DNA from: Bacillus sp. cl95
GTDB taxonomy: Bacteria; Bacillota; Bacilli; Bacillales; Cytobacillaceae
DNA length: 56,639 bases
Assembly (NCBI RefSeq): GCF_900115925.1
Contig: NZ_FOYF01000007.1
Span: 1 to 56,639 of the forward strand
Direction: 5' to 3'
Under the pieces are notes generated by a model. The model saw only the letters and a list, made by a program, of their open reading frames with translations, was not told the origin of the DNA and did no database searches. The position numbers and the translations under genes were made by a program. This document shows positions 1 to 8,112 of the stretch, piece after piece (positions within the stretch are counted from its first letter, which is position 1; every line of letters starts with the position of its first letter).

Positions 1-44
1 ACTGTCATTGTATCTTATTTTTAAAAAAAGGAGAGGTAAAAGGA

Positions 45-311
45 ATGAGACACGAAGAATGTGAAGATTGTAGAAAGAAAAGTGAAAGTAAACATCGTTG
101 CAAAGGATGCGCATGTGATCAATTTAGAAAATTATCAACAAATACAGAAGTAGATTTATTTTTATCAGGTGGGACTATCCTTGAAGATCTCGTTTTTGTA
201 AATTTTGATGAAAAAAATTGCTGTGCTTTCTTCAATTCTGAGAGAGAAGGAGGACAACTTATCGTTGTTGATTGTCAGTTTGTCCAAGCTATTGGATTCG
301 AATCTGATTAA
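45..311 (+). CDS. Small Cys-rich protein, possibly spore-coat related
   Basis: An 88-residue protein. It starts at an ATG behind AAGGAGAGG and ends just before a strong terminator, so it is probably the last gene of its transcript. The N-terminal third carries the Cys pairs CEDC and CKGCAC in a basic, His-containing stretch. The rest is a compact domain with NCCAFF and a final VVDC segment. Cys-rich short proteins of this kind resemble the N-terminal parts of Bacillus coat proteins of the CotY/CotZ group, but the match is only in style and I do not recognise the family. A metal-binding or disulfide-linked structural role is an inference. There is no signal peptide or membrane segment. Confidence 0.7.
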   Translation: MRHEECEDCRKKSESKHRCKGCACDQFRKLSTNTEVDLFLSGGTILEDLVFVNFDEKNCCAFFNSEREGGQLIVVDCQFVQAIGFESD

Positions 312-316
312 ATGAT

Positions 317-357
317 ATGGAGGGGGATTCTAACATACTTTAGAATCCCTCTCTTTT
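317..357 (+). terminator. Rho-independent terminator
   Basis: A long stem (GAGGGGGATTCTAA pairing with TTAGAATCCCTCTC) is followed by a run of Ts. It closes the transcript of the small Cys-rich gene. Confidence 0.9.
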
Positions 358-499
358 TTATTTAATGTCGCAGTTTAAGTCTAATACGTAATAAAAGAGT
401 TAATCTGGACCGATTGCAGAAGACTGATCTTATTGAAAATCAATAAATTTTTTATAACATTTTCATTCTCAAAAGTATGGTTTTATATCTTTTATCACC

Positions 500-895
500 A
501 GATGGGTTGCAGTGGTAAACAGTCTGTCATTCTTTGGTACGTTCTTTGTTATTCGGTGGTAAAAACTATGTCAGAGATGGTATATTTCTATGGCCGTAAT
601 CACGAAGGGGGCAGGGCTATCGCATTTAAGGGAATGGGAATTCCACTAAGATGGACAAGACGAAATGGTATACGAATCGATTATGAAAAAGCCGCAAAAT
701 GAGAGAGTTTCGAATTGAAGTCTTCCATGGCTCAAATTGAATAACCTAGCACGTCAGTATGCTCTCTAGTAGAGGGAAGGCTGACCCAAGCAATACCAGA
801 GAGTACTTCAGAGATTACAACAGAGAAAGAATTATAGTCGGGCAAGCTGTTCTTAAATTGGTAGAAACCACATGTACTGCAGTGGAAAAGAAAGA
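500..895 (+). pseudogene. Decayed copy of the winged-helix replication-type gene at 1880
   Basis: From about 640 onward the DNA lines up with the intact gene at 1880-2545. ACAAGACGAAATGGTATACG, GAGTCTTCCAT, GCTCAAATTGA, AATACCAGAGAGTACTTCAG and the run into CAGTGGAAAAG all recur in the same order, with indels and in-frame stops. The match becomes faint upstream of about 560. An open frame at 433-702 spans part of it but has no ribosome site and encodes only scrambled family fragments (RWTRRNGIRIDYEKAA against KIDKTKWYTIDYERVV). This is a remnant of a duplication. The DUF4256 gene now sits between the two copies. Confidence 0.75.
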
Positions 896-928
896 GCCCA
901 AATAGGGGATAAGTAGCTATTTGAGCTC
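892..928. terminator. Stem-loop between pseudogene and DUF4256 gene
   Basis: GAGCCCAAATAG pairs with CTATTTGAGCTC around an 11-base loop. A T-rich stretch lies on both sides, so it could end transcription of the leftward DUF4256 gene. Confidence 0.5.
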
Positions 929-973
929 GTAAATATTATTCTTTTTTTACCTTAGGTTCACGTTCTCAGAAAT

Positions 974-1540
974 TTAGACCCTTAACCAGCCACGGAAACC
1001 TCTGGCAGCATAGTAAGAATCTGCTCCATTGTGGTACATAAAGACAGTGTCATAGCGACGATCGCAAAAGATGGCCCCGCCGTGTTTTCTAATTTCAGGA
1101 GGTGTTTGCACCCAGCTCGATGTTTTCAAATCGAAATTTCCGAGTGTCTGCAACTCCCGGTATTGTGTTTCCGTTAAAAGCTCAATGCCCAGTTCAGCAG
1201 CCATATCCATTGCGCTATTTTCTGGCTTATGTTTTTTCCTTGAATCTAGCGCTACACGGTCGTAACAAAGACTTCTGCGACCACTAGGACTTTCCGTTGA
1301 ACAGTCATAAAAAATGTATTCACCCGTGTTTTGATCATGGTATACCACATCTGGTTCACCGCCCGTTCTTTCCATTTCATGGAGCGACCACAGTTTTTCT
1401 GGACTCTTTTCCAGCTTTTCTTCGACTTTAACCCATTCAAGCTCTTCATGACGGATCATGTTTTTCTCAAAACGTTCTTTCAATACACTAAGTAATTCCT
1501 CGCGTTCTTCTAGTGACAGCTCCTTATTACTCTTTGTCAT
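974..1540 (-). CDS. DUF4256 family protein
   Basis: A 188-residue cytosolic protein that I recognise as DUF4256, a family common in Bacillus and other bacteria and without an assigned function. Family-typical stretches are MERTGGEPDVV, the EYIFYDCSTESPSGRRS block in the middle, KKHKPEN with MAAELGIELL, and the C-terminal GGAIFCDRRYDTVF with YYAARGFRGWLRV. The length is normal and no part is missing. The start is an ATG with AAGGAGG about 6 bases upstream. It stands alone on the minus strand between two copies of an unrelated replication-type gene. No signal peptide or membrane segment is seen. Confidence 0.9.
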   Translation of the reverse strand: MTKSNKELSLEEREELLSVLKERFEKNMIRHEELEWVKVEEKLEKSPEKLWSLHEMERTGGEPDVVYHDQNTGEYIFYDCSTESPSGRRSLCYDRVALDSRKKHKPENSAMDMAAELGIELLTETQYRELQTLGNFDLKTSSWVQTPPEIRKHGGAIFCDRRYDTVFMYHNGADSYYAARGFRGWLRV

Positions 1541-1803
1541 GTTCGTTCCTCCTTATCGTTTTTCTCATTTTGGTTTAAGACTTTAGTAAGTACTGCATCA
1601 AAAGTATGTATGAACTTCAATAAATTTAATCCAAGCAAGTTAGCCCAATCTCTACCCTAATGTTATCATAGCAACCTTCTATTCAGAAAATGATAAAGGT
1701 ACCCAATCCAGCCATTTTTTCTACATCTTTCTTTTTGAAAAATAATCTTCTCTTACCATGTCCTTTTCGTTTTGACCCTCTTATATAAAAGGTAGATGCA
1801 ACA

Positions 1804-1844
1804 GTATCCTTTGGTATTACCAACTTGGTAACACCAAAGGATAC
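1804..1844. repeat. 20-bp near-perfect inverted repeat upstream of replication-type gene
   Basis: Arms at 1804-1823 and 1825-1844 pair over 20 positions with one mismatch and a single central base. The outer parts are GTATCCTTTGGT and ACCAAAGGATAC. No T-run follows, so it is not an ordinary terminator. It lies about 35 bases before the start of the gene at 1880, where an operator or a replication-protein recognition site would be expected. The function is inferred from position only. Confidence 0.75.
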
Positions 1845-1879
1845 GGCGTAATGGGTTGGTCGAAAGGGAGGAAAGTTGG

Positions 1880-2545
1880 ATGAGCAAGTTATTGATAAGC
1901 GGGAGACCGGTCATGATTATCCCTGAGTTGGCATTGAAACTTGGTTTGCACGAAGCGGTCGTGCTTCAGCAGATTCACTATTGGTTATGCTCAAGCAAGC
2001 ATGTGATTGAAGGGCGAAAATGGATTTATAATACATATAAGGAATGGCATAATCAGATGCCATTTTGGTCAGAGAGTACCATAAAGCGTACCATTCGTTC
2101 ATTAGAGAAACAGGGCTTTCTCCTTACAGGGAATTGGAATTCCCTTAAGATCGACAAGACGAAATGGTATACGATTGATTATGAAAGAGTCGTAGAATTG
2201 CAGAATTCCGATATGGAGTCTTCCATTGCTCAAATTGACCAATCTAGTGAGTCAGAATGCTCAATAGTTGAGGGATGCCTGACCAAAGCAATACCAGAGA
2301 GTACTTCAGAGATTACTACAGAGATTACAACAGAGAAAAACATTATAGTCGATGAAGCTGTTCGTTGTGAAGGAGAGAACACGAGTAATGTAGTGGAAAA
2401 GTGTGGGGAGATTAAGAAAAGGATTCAAGGATCAGTCTATTTTTCACATGCACGTTTCAAGAAAGGGGACTTGATACCACATTTTGAAGCTGACATTAGT
2501 ATGGGAAGGGGATTAAAGAATTTTCCTCACTTTGCTGATCCTTGA
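1880..2545 (+). CDS. Phage/plasmid-type replication protein, winged-helix N-terminus
   Basis: The start is ATG 1880 behind AAAGGGAGG; an upstream GTG in the same frame lacks a ribosome site. The 221-residue product has a clear N-terminal domain (about residues 1-105) of the type found in phage replisome organizers and mobile-element replication proteins: LALKLGLHEAVVLQQIHYWL, then YNTYKEWHNQMPFWSESTIKR, then a recognition-helix region ending in DKTKWYTIDYERV. The following Ser/Thr/Glu-rich linker contains a short ITTE duplication. The C-terminal 50 residues look unrelated to the usual partner domain, so the protein may be truncated. With the decayed copy at 500-895 this points to an old integrated element. 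It probably binds DNA, perhaps the inverted repeat just upstream. Confidence 0.75.
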   Translation: MSKLLISGRPVMIIPELALKLGLHEAVVLQQIHYWLCSSKHVIEGRKWIYNTYKEWHNQMPFWSESTIKRTIRSLEKQGFLLTGNWNSLKIDKTKWYTIDYERVVELQNSDMESSIAQIDQSSESECSIVEGCLTKAIPESTSEITTEITTEKNIIVDEAVRCEGENTSNVVEKCGEIKKRIQGSVYFSHARFKKGDLIPHFEADISMGRGLKNFPHFADP

Positions 2546-2642
2546 TTTACATATGGCCATCCGTGGTATCTTTGTTACTTTTGGGGTTTGGGAATCTATT
2601 AATTTTCCTTTATAGAACAAAAGAAGGTGTGTCCTTCTATTT

Positions 2643-3131
2643 TTAGAAACGCCTAGGCCTTTTCCTTGTGTGGCTTTTAACAGGGCGGCCATTACGAAAA
2701 TGCCTACGCACAAATACGGTACCATTGTGATTGCTTTCTGAATAATTTACCACAAGAAATATTAAAACTCCGAAAAAAATAAAAAATAGAATCAAAAATA
2801 AAAGTAAATACAAAGAAATAGCTGCATTTAGGAATAGTAGCATACTAAATATTGCTAAGAGTAATTTTTTCATAACAGATTGACCTAATACAGAGCCAAT
2901 TACTTGGTAACCAATCATTACTGATAAAGCTAACCCCAAAAAGGTTATGAAGATTATTGTCATTAAGAAAAAACTATCAAAAGTTCCTGCCTTTATAATA
3001 CTAAAAGCGTTGCTTAGAATCGTTGCAACTTCAGATAGGTGCTTTATTTTAAAGGGTGTTAGAAATTTTATACCGACATATGTACATAGAGAACTAACCA
3101 AGTAACAGCAAATTAAAAAATAGTAATTCAT
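2643..3131 (-). CDS. Hypothetical multi-pass membrane protein
   Basis: A 162-residue protein. The start is placed at ATG 3131 because AGGAGGTG lies six bases upstream; a GTG three codons earlier would sit inside that site. Hydrophobic segments predict about four membrane spans (roughly residues 3-22, 50-75, 85-105 and 108-130), followed by a short soluble tail rich in Arg and Lys (RRHFRNGRP and TRKRPRRF). I do not recognise the family. The basic tail should face the cytosol. It has no operon partner. Confidence 0.65.
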   Translation of the reverse strand: MNYYFLICCYLVSSLCTYVGIKFLTPFKIKHLSEVATILSNAFSIIKAGTFDSFFLMTIIFITFLGLALSVMIGYQVIGSVLGQSVMKKLLLAIFSMLLFLNAAISLYLLLFLILFFIFFGVLIFLVVNYSESNHNGTVFVRRHFRNGRPVKSHTRKRPRRF

Positions 3132-3217
3132 TAAAGACACCTCCTGATACTATATATGCTTGAACACAAATTCTAAGAATTTATTTCCGATTTCATTCGG
3201 TTTCTTTCTAGAATAAA

Positions 3218-3299
3218 AGTGCCTGCCCCATTTGCTTATCAGTAGGGGAGTTCAAAATAAGGTGCCTCGAATCCGGGTGCCTGACCCCGAATGCGGTGC
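3218..3299 (+). repeat. Cluster of three REP-like repeat copies
   Basis: Three tandem starts of the same element are visible: a degenerate AGTGCCTGCCCCATTTGC at 3218, a truncated GGTGCCTCGAATCC at 3261, and a fuller GGGTGCCTGACCCC followed by GAATGCGGTGC at 3275. They belong to the left-hand (GACCCC) subtype of the window-wide repeat family. Confidence 0.75.
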
Positions 3300-3389
3300 A
3301 GAACTAAAGTGCTAACTATCAAGTTGATAGATCATTTTTTGATAAATAGTTTTGAATACTTTTTTAAGAGAACACCGTTTTCTGTAATC

Positions 3390-3736
3390 CGTTTGAAGAC
3401 TAGCTGTTTCTCCACAGAAGGAAATCACATCACTTCGGTGGAGAAGAAATTTAAAGATGGTACACAGTACTTCCTTAATTGCTAGACAAAGTGAAACGCG
3501 GGATATCCAGATCTTATGTCACGATAAGTAAGTTTCCGAATGGACAAAGGATAGAGAGTATTGAAATGGATGAGTTTGTTGGAAGATTGGAATATGATGA
3601 ATGCAACGAAAGTAACCCGTTGGTTATAATCGATGGCAAGTCATATACATGGAATCAATTAGGCCAAATGATAGGGGCATTTGAAGGGTTTCAGATAAAG
3701 GTGAAAATGGTTGATATGACGGATGATGTGGAGTGA
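3390..3736 (+). pseudogene. Remnant of a DUF7713-like gene
   Basis: Two coding-looking pieces lie in different frames: SVEKKFKDGTQYFLN up to the stop near 3485, then an 85-codon frame ending at 3736 with KRGISRSYVTISKFPNGQ, MDEFVGRLEYDECN and IDGKSYTWNQLGQMI. The second piece resembles the C-terminal part of a Bacillus family that I tentatively match to DUF7713. It has no ribosome site and would start at TTG. The simplest reading is one gene broken by an internal deletion or frameshift; a short functional C-terminal protein is less likely. Confidence 0.5.
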
Positions 3737-3745
3737 AAAGAATCA

Positions 3746-3805
3746 AGGTGCCTAACCCCACATACGACTATTCATTTCCCAGTGCGACAGATTTATCATG
3801 TGGGG
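3746..3805 (+). repeat. REP-like repeat with inverted partner, upstream of the RAYT gene
   Basis: AGGTGCCTAACCCCACATAC starts 9 bases after the stop at 3736. Its CCCCACAT (3756-3763) is repeated in reverse as ATGTGGGG (3798-3805), so the unit could fold into a hairpin like a REP doublet. It lies 130 bases upstream of the RAYT start. Confidence 0.7.
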
Positions 3806-3934
3806 AAGATTTTTAGAGGTCGGTTGTAAAGAATAGTATGAAACAAATATTTTGCGTTTTCATTGACCTATCTCATAGGATTGATTATGATTAGTTTAGA
3901 ACGAATGTTCTAATTTTATGGGAGGAGTGATTAT

Positions 3935-4504
3935 ATGCCCAGGCAGCTTCGTGTCTGGTATCCAGGTGCGATTTATCATATTGTAGCTCGGGGAAATCGT
4001 CGTGCTGCAATTTTTATCGATAAGCAAGATTATCTAGAGTATTTAAGAATTCTTGAAGATGTCCGTTCTATGTATCCGTTTCTTCTCCATTCCTACTGCT
4101 TAATGACCAACCACATTCATCTCCAGTTAGAAACCACTTTATATCACATCCAATATATAATGAAAGAACTCCATTCTCGATATGCCGTTTATTTGAATAT
4201 TCGTCTAAAAATCGAGGGCCATGTTTTTCAAGGACGATATGGTGCGCGTTTAATTGAGACAAGTGACTACTTTTTAGAAGTTAGCCGATATATCCATAGA
4301 AACCCTTTTGAAGCCAAGATGGTAAGAAAGTTGGAAGATTATAAGTGGAGCAGTTACTCCTCTTATGTGACCCCTCATATTAATCCTCACGTCTATAAAG
4401 ATAAAACTCTCTCTTATTTTAATGAGCCATTTCATCAAGAATATAGAAAATTTATAGAAAGAAAAAATACGAATACGGAGGAACAACCATGTATTCTAAA
4501 GTAA
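3935..4504 (+). CDS. REP-associated tyrosine transposase (RAYT, Y1/IS200-like HUH family)
   Basis: A 189-residue single-domain protein of the Y1 transposase superfamily, preceded by GGGAGGAGTG. The N-terminal strand GAIYHIVARGNRR is typical of RAYTs. The HUH metal-binding motif is H60-I61-H62 in MTNHIHLQLE, and the catalytic Tyr candidate is Y119 in SRYIHRNPFEAKMV. GHVFQGRYGARLI and DYKWSSYSSY are further family blocks. Known relatives nick and rejoin single-stranded DNA at REP hairpins, using the Tyr as the covalent attachment point. The length is normal and no residue is missing, so it looks active. No IS ends are visible. REP-like repeats lie on both sides, and the last codons overlap the YifB gene by 16 bases, suggesting coupled translation. 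Confidence 0.92.
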   Translation: MPRQLRVWYPGAIYHIVARGNRRAAIFIDKQDYLEYLRILEDVRSMYPFLLHSYCLMTNHIHLQLETTLYHIQYIMKELHSRYAVYLNIRLKIEGHVFQGRYGARLIETSDYFLEVSRYIHRNPFEAKMVRKLEDYKWSSYSSYVTPHINPHVYKDKTLSYFNEPFHQEYRKFIERKNTNTEEQPCILK

Positions 4505-6012
4505 ATAGTATAGGATTGAAGGGAATGGAAGGCTATCGTTTAGTCGTTGAGGCACAAGTTTTACCTGGTCCTGATCTGTTTGTCATTGTTGGATTGCCCG
4601 ATGCTTCTGTTAAGGAATCGAGAGAAAGAGTAGTTGCAGCTCTTCATACAATTGGTTATAACACGATAAGTCAAAAAATCATCATTAATCTATCACCTTC
4701 CGAGCAAAAGAAAAATGGTCCGATGTTCGATTTACCAATTGCTATTAGCATTTTACTTAGTTTGGGAGAAATTAAATCGCGGATTTCTGACAAGGTTGGT
4801 TTCATTGGAGCATTATCTCTTGATGGCAGCATAAAACCAGTGGAGGGAATGCTTCCTGCCGTTATTGCAGCGAAAAAGATGGGGATGGATAGATTGTATC
4901 TTCCGTATGATGATCATTTGCCTGCCTTGGAATTTGAAGAAATGGAAGTTGTATATGTGTCTACGATTAAAGATGTTATTCAGCATTTGTCAGGACAGGA
5001 AATACTTTCTTTTATACAGAAAAGAGAAGAGCAAGAAGTACCTTTACAGCATACAGACTTTCAACAAATCGTTGGTCATAGCTATGCCAAGGGAGCGTTG
5101 GAAATAGCTGCTGCAGGCGAACATCACTTATTCATGAGCGGTCCACCAGGATGTGGGAAAAGTCTGCTTGCTGAGAGTTTTCCATCTATTCTTCCTCATC
5201 TATCAAAAGAAGCACAACTAGAAATGATAAGTATATATCAACTAAGTAGCAGTTCACATCTTCATTCGAAATTACCTCCATATCGCAACCCTCACCATTC
5301 TGCCTCAGGCGTTTCTATTATTGGAGGTGGCACCTACCCAAAGCCGGGTGAAATATCTCTGGCACATAGGGGAGTCTTGTTTTTAGATGAAATTGCCGAA
5401 TTCTCTAAGAAAACGCTAGATATGCTCAGGCAACCCCTTGAAAAAGGAGAGGTAACCATTTCGAGAACCAATGCTTCTGTAACCTACCCTGCTTCTTTTA
5501 TTCTTATTGGAGCAATGAATCCATGTCCATGTGGGTATGCTGGTTCTAATAATCACTATTGTACTTGTAGCCCGAATCAAATTAATTCCTATCAAAACAA
5601 GCTTTCTGGACCATTGAGGGATCGTTTTGATATTTCACTTTTTCTCACCCCGATTGATTTAAAAGGCGGAATTACGAATGAAGAATCATCCCATATTATA
5701 CGTCGACGTGTAGAGAACGCGAGAGAGCGTCAATACGAACGTTATGAAAGAGAAATCTGTAATGGAAGAGTTTCTGGCCAGTTGCTTCTCAAGAAATGTG
5801 GGCTCGGGGAAGGTCAGAAACGCATGCTGCAACAGTTATCGGTGAAGAAGAACTGGAGCAACAGAACACAGTTGAAAATCATCCGATTATCTCGAACGAT
5901 TTGCGATCTTGTTGATAGTCCATCGATCACAGAAGAATCGATTTGGTCAGCTATACAATTAAATAAATCGACGGTCACCAAAGAAAAGCACTTTAGACCA
6001 CACGTACGGTAA
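4489..6012 (+). CDS. YifB/ComM-family AAA+ ATPase (Mg-chelatase-like)
   Basis: A 507-residue, full-length member of the YifB/ComM family. Residues 1-170 form the Lon-type S5-fold domain (VVEAQVLPGPDLFVIVGLPD, INLSPSEQKKNGPMFDLPIA). Residues 185-400 are the Mg-chelatase-type AAA+ core, with Walker A GPPGCGKS, Walker B GVLFLDEIAEF, and the four-Cys insert in NPCPCGYAGSNNHYCTCSPN. A C-terminal helical lid follows. ComM homologues are hexameric helicases that drive branch migration during natural transformation. The ATG is preceded by GGAGG inside the RAYT gene, so the two are probably translated from one message. The last codons (RPHVR) are read from a REP-like sequence. Its pairing with a RAYT suggests remodelling of DNA around REP insertion, which is inference. 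Confidence 0.92.
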   Translation: MYSKVNSIGLKGMEGYRLVVEAQVLPGPDLFVIVGLPDASVKESRERVVAALHTIGYNTISQKIIINLSPSEQKKNGPMFDLPIAISILLSLGEIKSRISDKVGFIGALSLDGSIKPVEGMLPAVIAAKKMGMDRLYLPYDDHLPALEFEEMEVVYVSTIKDVIQHLSGQEILSFIQKREEQEVPLQHTDFQQIVGHSYAKGALEIAAAGEHHLFMSGPPGCGKSLLAESFPSILPHLSKEAQLEMISIYQLSSSSHLHSKLPPYRNPHHSASGVSIIGGGTYPKPGEISLAHRGVLFLDEIAEFSKKTLDMLRQPLEKGEVTISRTNASVTYPASFILIGAMNPCPCGYAGSNNHYCTCSPNQINSYQNKLSGPLRDRFDISLFLTPIDLKGGITNEESSHIIRRRVENARERQYERYEREICNGRVSGQLLLKKCGLGEGQKRMLQQLSVKKNWSNRTQLKIIRLSRTICDLVDSPSITEESIWSAIQLNKSTVTKEKHFRPHVR

Positions 6013-6063
6013 GCAAGAAACGGTCGACGAATTCAGGCGCATAACCGCATTCACGGGTGAGAG
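5995..6063 (+). repeat. REP-like repeats at and beyond the YifB stop codon
   Basis: AGACCACACGTACGGTAAG (from 5995) matches the GACCCCACGTACGGTGAAG half of copies elsewhere and contains the YifB stop. A second, more degenerate copy (GGCGCATAACCGCATTCACGG) follows at about 6036. They bracket the RAYT-YifB pair on the right. Confidence 0.55.
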
Positions 6064-6196
6064 TTCCTTGATATTACTTTTATTAAGGGAAGAATCCCGA
6101 AATGGTATTTAGTTATGGTAGTTAAGTTGGTTTTTACAAGTTATTCAGTGTAATTTTTGGGGTAAAGGAAAAATCATTATTTCTTTGTTCCATTAC

Positions 6197-6733
6197 TTAT
6201 CTGAATTTACTAAATGATTTTCTTACTCTTGTTAACAATAACAAGTTTACAGTCATAATGACTAAATAAACTAAAAAACTATATCTCAGATTCCAGCCTT
6301 TATAAGTATATAAGTGAAAGAAGTGTGTGGAAATCCAATCTAAAAATGTTAGAAGTAAAGCCCAGAAGACAATGTAATATGACTTTTTAGGTCTTATTAA
6401 TAAATAGAAGTGTAATGCAATATAAATTGTTCCTGGATATATGATCATGTGTAATGGTATATCAAATAATTCCCCGCTATTTAAATCCACTGTGTCATAA
6501 AGATCTACTGGATCCATTGCAAGAATATAATCTCCTAATGAAGCGAGGTAAATATTTAAAAAGAAAATTAATAATAATTCAGATGTTGTTACCAAACGAG
6601 ACTTCTTATGGAGATAAAACACTATAAAACCAATGAAAAAAAATAAACTAATAATCCACCATTCATTTTTGTCAAAGTGTTTTGGGGAAATAGGTTCATA
6701 AATCTTAAGTAGTATTTCTACAATATTATCCAT
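6197..6733 (-). CDS. CBO0543-like integral membrane protein
   Basis: A 178-residue membrane protein with about five hydrophobic spans. Recognisable stretches are NEWWIISLFFFIGF, NIYLASLGDYILAMDPVDLYD, LHMIIYPGTIYIALHFYL and WNLRYSFLVYLVIM. These resemble the CBO0543 family of Bacillus and Clostridium membrane proteins of unknown function. The start overlaps the stop of the upstream minus-strand gene by 8 bases, so the two are co-translated. The two are of similar size and topology and are probably distant paralogues. No catalytic motif is visible. Confidence 0.7.
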   Translation of the reverse strand: MDNIVEILLKIYEPISPKHFDKNEWWIISLFFFIGFIVFYLHKKSRLVTTSELLLIFFLNIYLASLGDYILAMDPVDLYDTVDLNSGELFDIPLHMIIYPGTIYIALHFYLLIRPKKSYYIVFWALLLTFLDWISTHFFHLYTYKGWNLRYSFLVYLVIMTVNLLLLTRVRKSFSKFR

Positions 6734-7223
6734 TCCATTTCCCCTCTTTAATTAAATGTCCTTTTAAGAATCTCATAAAAAAATAAGTTAATACAATGGT
6801 TGTTATGTTATATCCAAATGAAATGAGTATAGGATACCAATGTGAATGCTTTATTTTCAAAACATTAAAAAAAGCATCAAATTCAAAAACCAAGACATAA
6901 GCTGTACACCAAATTAAGAAGAATCCGATTATATAATGGAGAGATACCTTTCTTCTAATTAAACTTGCTATCCATAGCAGTGATATTGGAAAGAACAGAA
7001 CAAATTGGATATAAGCTATCATGTATTCTTTTGGCTTTCTTACAATATTTAAGGTTTCGTAAGCAGACTGATACAAACCAAAACACCAAGAATTTACAGA
7101 AGCAATAAAGAGAAATATGATAATAAGTTCATACCAATGGAATATTTTTAATAGCCCAAAAGAACGATAAATGAGAAAAACTGTAATAAGTAAGCTAATC
7201 CCCAATAATATCCACAAAAACAT
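6726..7223 (-). CDS. CBO0543-like integral membrane protein, partner of next gene
   Basis: A 165-residue protein. ATG 7223 was chosen because GGGGAGA lies about six bases upstream; an earlier in-frame ATG near 7274 has none. Five hydrophobic segments alternate with short loops, and aromatic residues are frequent (FHWYELIIIFLFIASVNSW, YIQFVLFFPISLLWIASL). It overlaps the downstream membrane gene by 8 bases, indicating a two-gene operon whose products may associate. The function is unknown. Family assignment rests on general resemblance to its neighbour and is weaker than for that gene. Confidence 0.65.
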   Translation of the reverse strand: MFLWILLGISLLITVFLIYRSFGLLKIFHWYELIIIFLFIASVNSWCFGLYQSAYETLNIVRKPKEYMIAYIQFVLFFPISLLWIASLIRRKVSLHYIIGFFLIWCTAYVLVFEFDAFFNVLKIKHSHWYPILISFGYNITTIVLTYFFMRFLKGHLIKEGKWNG

Positions 7224-7436
7224 ATCAATCTCCCCGATTTCCAAGGTATTTAGAAAGTAACAAAGAATATTCAAGAATTATATGATTTTTAAGTCATTAA
7301 TAGCCAAACTTAAAAATCATGTATCTATCACAAGACGTAATACACTTTGTCATAAATATTTCATTAAGTAAGAATTTCTCAAGAAAACATCTCATTTTAA
7401 TATTCCCTATTTAAATATCCTTATGCCGCAAATCCT

Positions 7437-7470
7437 AGTGCCTGACCCCACGTACGGTGAAGAGGTAAAG
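7437..7470 (+). repeat. REP-like repeat, left-hand subtype
   Basis: AGTGCCTGACCCCACGTACG is followed by GTGAAGAGGTAAAGG. It lies in the otherwise featureless 360-base stretch (7224-7584) between the membrane-protein operon and the coiled-coil gene. Confidence 0.8.
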
Positions 7471-7584
7471 GATTAGAAGAGTATCGTAAAGAATCTGGAA
7501 TTTGGTCTTTACAACGCACAAACGCATCCTTTAATCCTTATATTATTAATCAAGGTGATTGACCCCATTGGAGGACTAGCATCT

Positions 7585-8025
7585 ATGAAAAATTCCAGGG
7601 GGAATTACAAAGTGAAAGTTGTGTTAGAAGTATTAAGAAAGAGATGGAAGTATATATTAACTGCATTGATTGCTCTTAGTATTGGAGCGATTGGTGGTCC
7701 TTCACAAGAGCAGATGGATCTTGCGAATGCTAAGGCAACTGAATTAAAGCATCAACTGAATACTAAAACAGAAACGGTCGCAAGCCTTAAAACCAACAAT
7801 AAAGAATTACAAGCGAAAGTAGATGAAGCAGCTCGGTGTTTTAAAATACAAGAAGATGAGCGGAAACAGAAAGAAGTTGAAGCAAAGGCTTCCGAAGAAA
7901 AACGTTTAGCGGAAGAAAAAGCAAAAGAAGAAGCAGAGGAAGCGGCTAAAGCGGACGCTGAAGCAAAGGTAGCCGCAGAAGCTGAACAATCCCAACATCA
8001 AAAGAAATATACCATCAATCTATAA
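7585..8025 (+). CDS. Membrane-anchored coiled-coil protein, possibly truncated
   Basis: ATG 7585 has GGAGG about ten bases upstream, giving 146 residues. After a basic start there is one membrane segment (YILTALIALSIGAIGG), then about 90 residues of Ala/Glu/Lys heptads. The stop follows the tail soon after the coil. Related Bacillus proteins usually carry a further extracellular domain after such a coil, so this gene may be a shortened form. The topology suggests an anchor with an extracellular rod. No function can be given. Confidence 0.6.
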   Translation: MKNSRGNYKVKVVLEVLRKRWKYILTALIALSIGAIGGPSQEQMDLANAKATELKHQLNTKTETVASLKTNNKELQAKVDEAARCFKIQEDERKQKEVEAKASEEKRLAEEKAKEEAEEAAKADAEAKVAAEAEQSQHQKKYTINL

Positions 8026-8084
8026 AAATGTTTTTAGAATGAATTAACTTATAAATTTATTATTCTAAAATAAATTATACATAC

Positions 8085-8106
8085 AAAAAAGGAGCTCTTA
8101 GCTCCC
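8085..8106 (-). terminator. Rho-independent terminator between convergent genes
   Basis: Read leftward, GGGAGCTAAGAGCTCC is followed by six Ts. It ends the gene at 8113-8598 and can fold for the rightward gene as well. Confidence 0.85.
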
Positions 8107-8112
8107 TTATCC

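Noticed and set aside
3935-4504. Transposase as part of a normal IS200 element
   Set aside because: No left or right end hairpins of an IS flank it and the next gene overlaps it; the RAYT family fits better.
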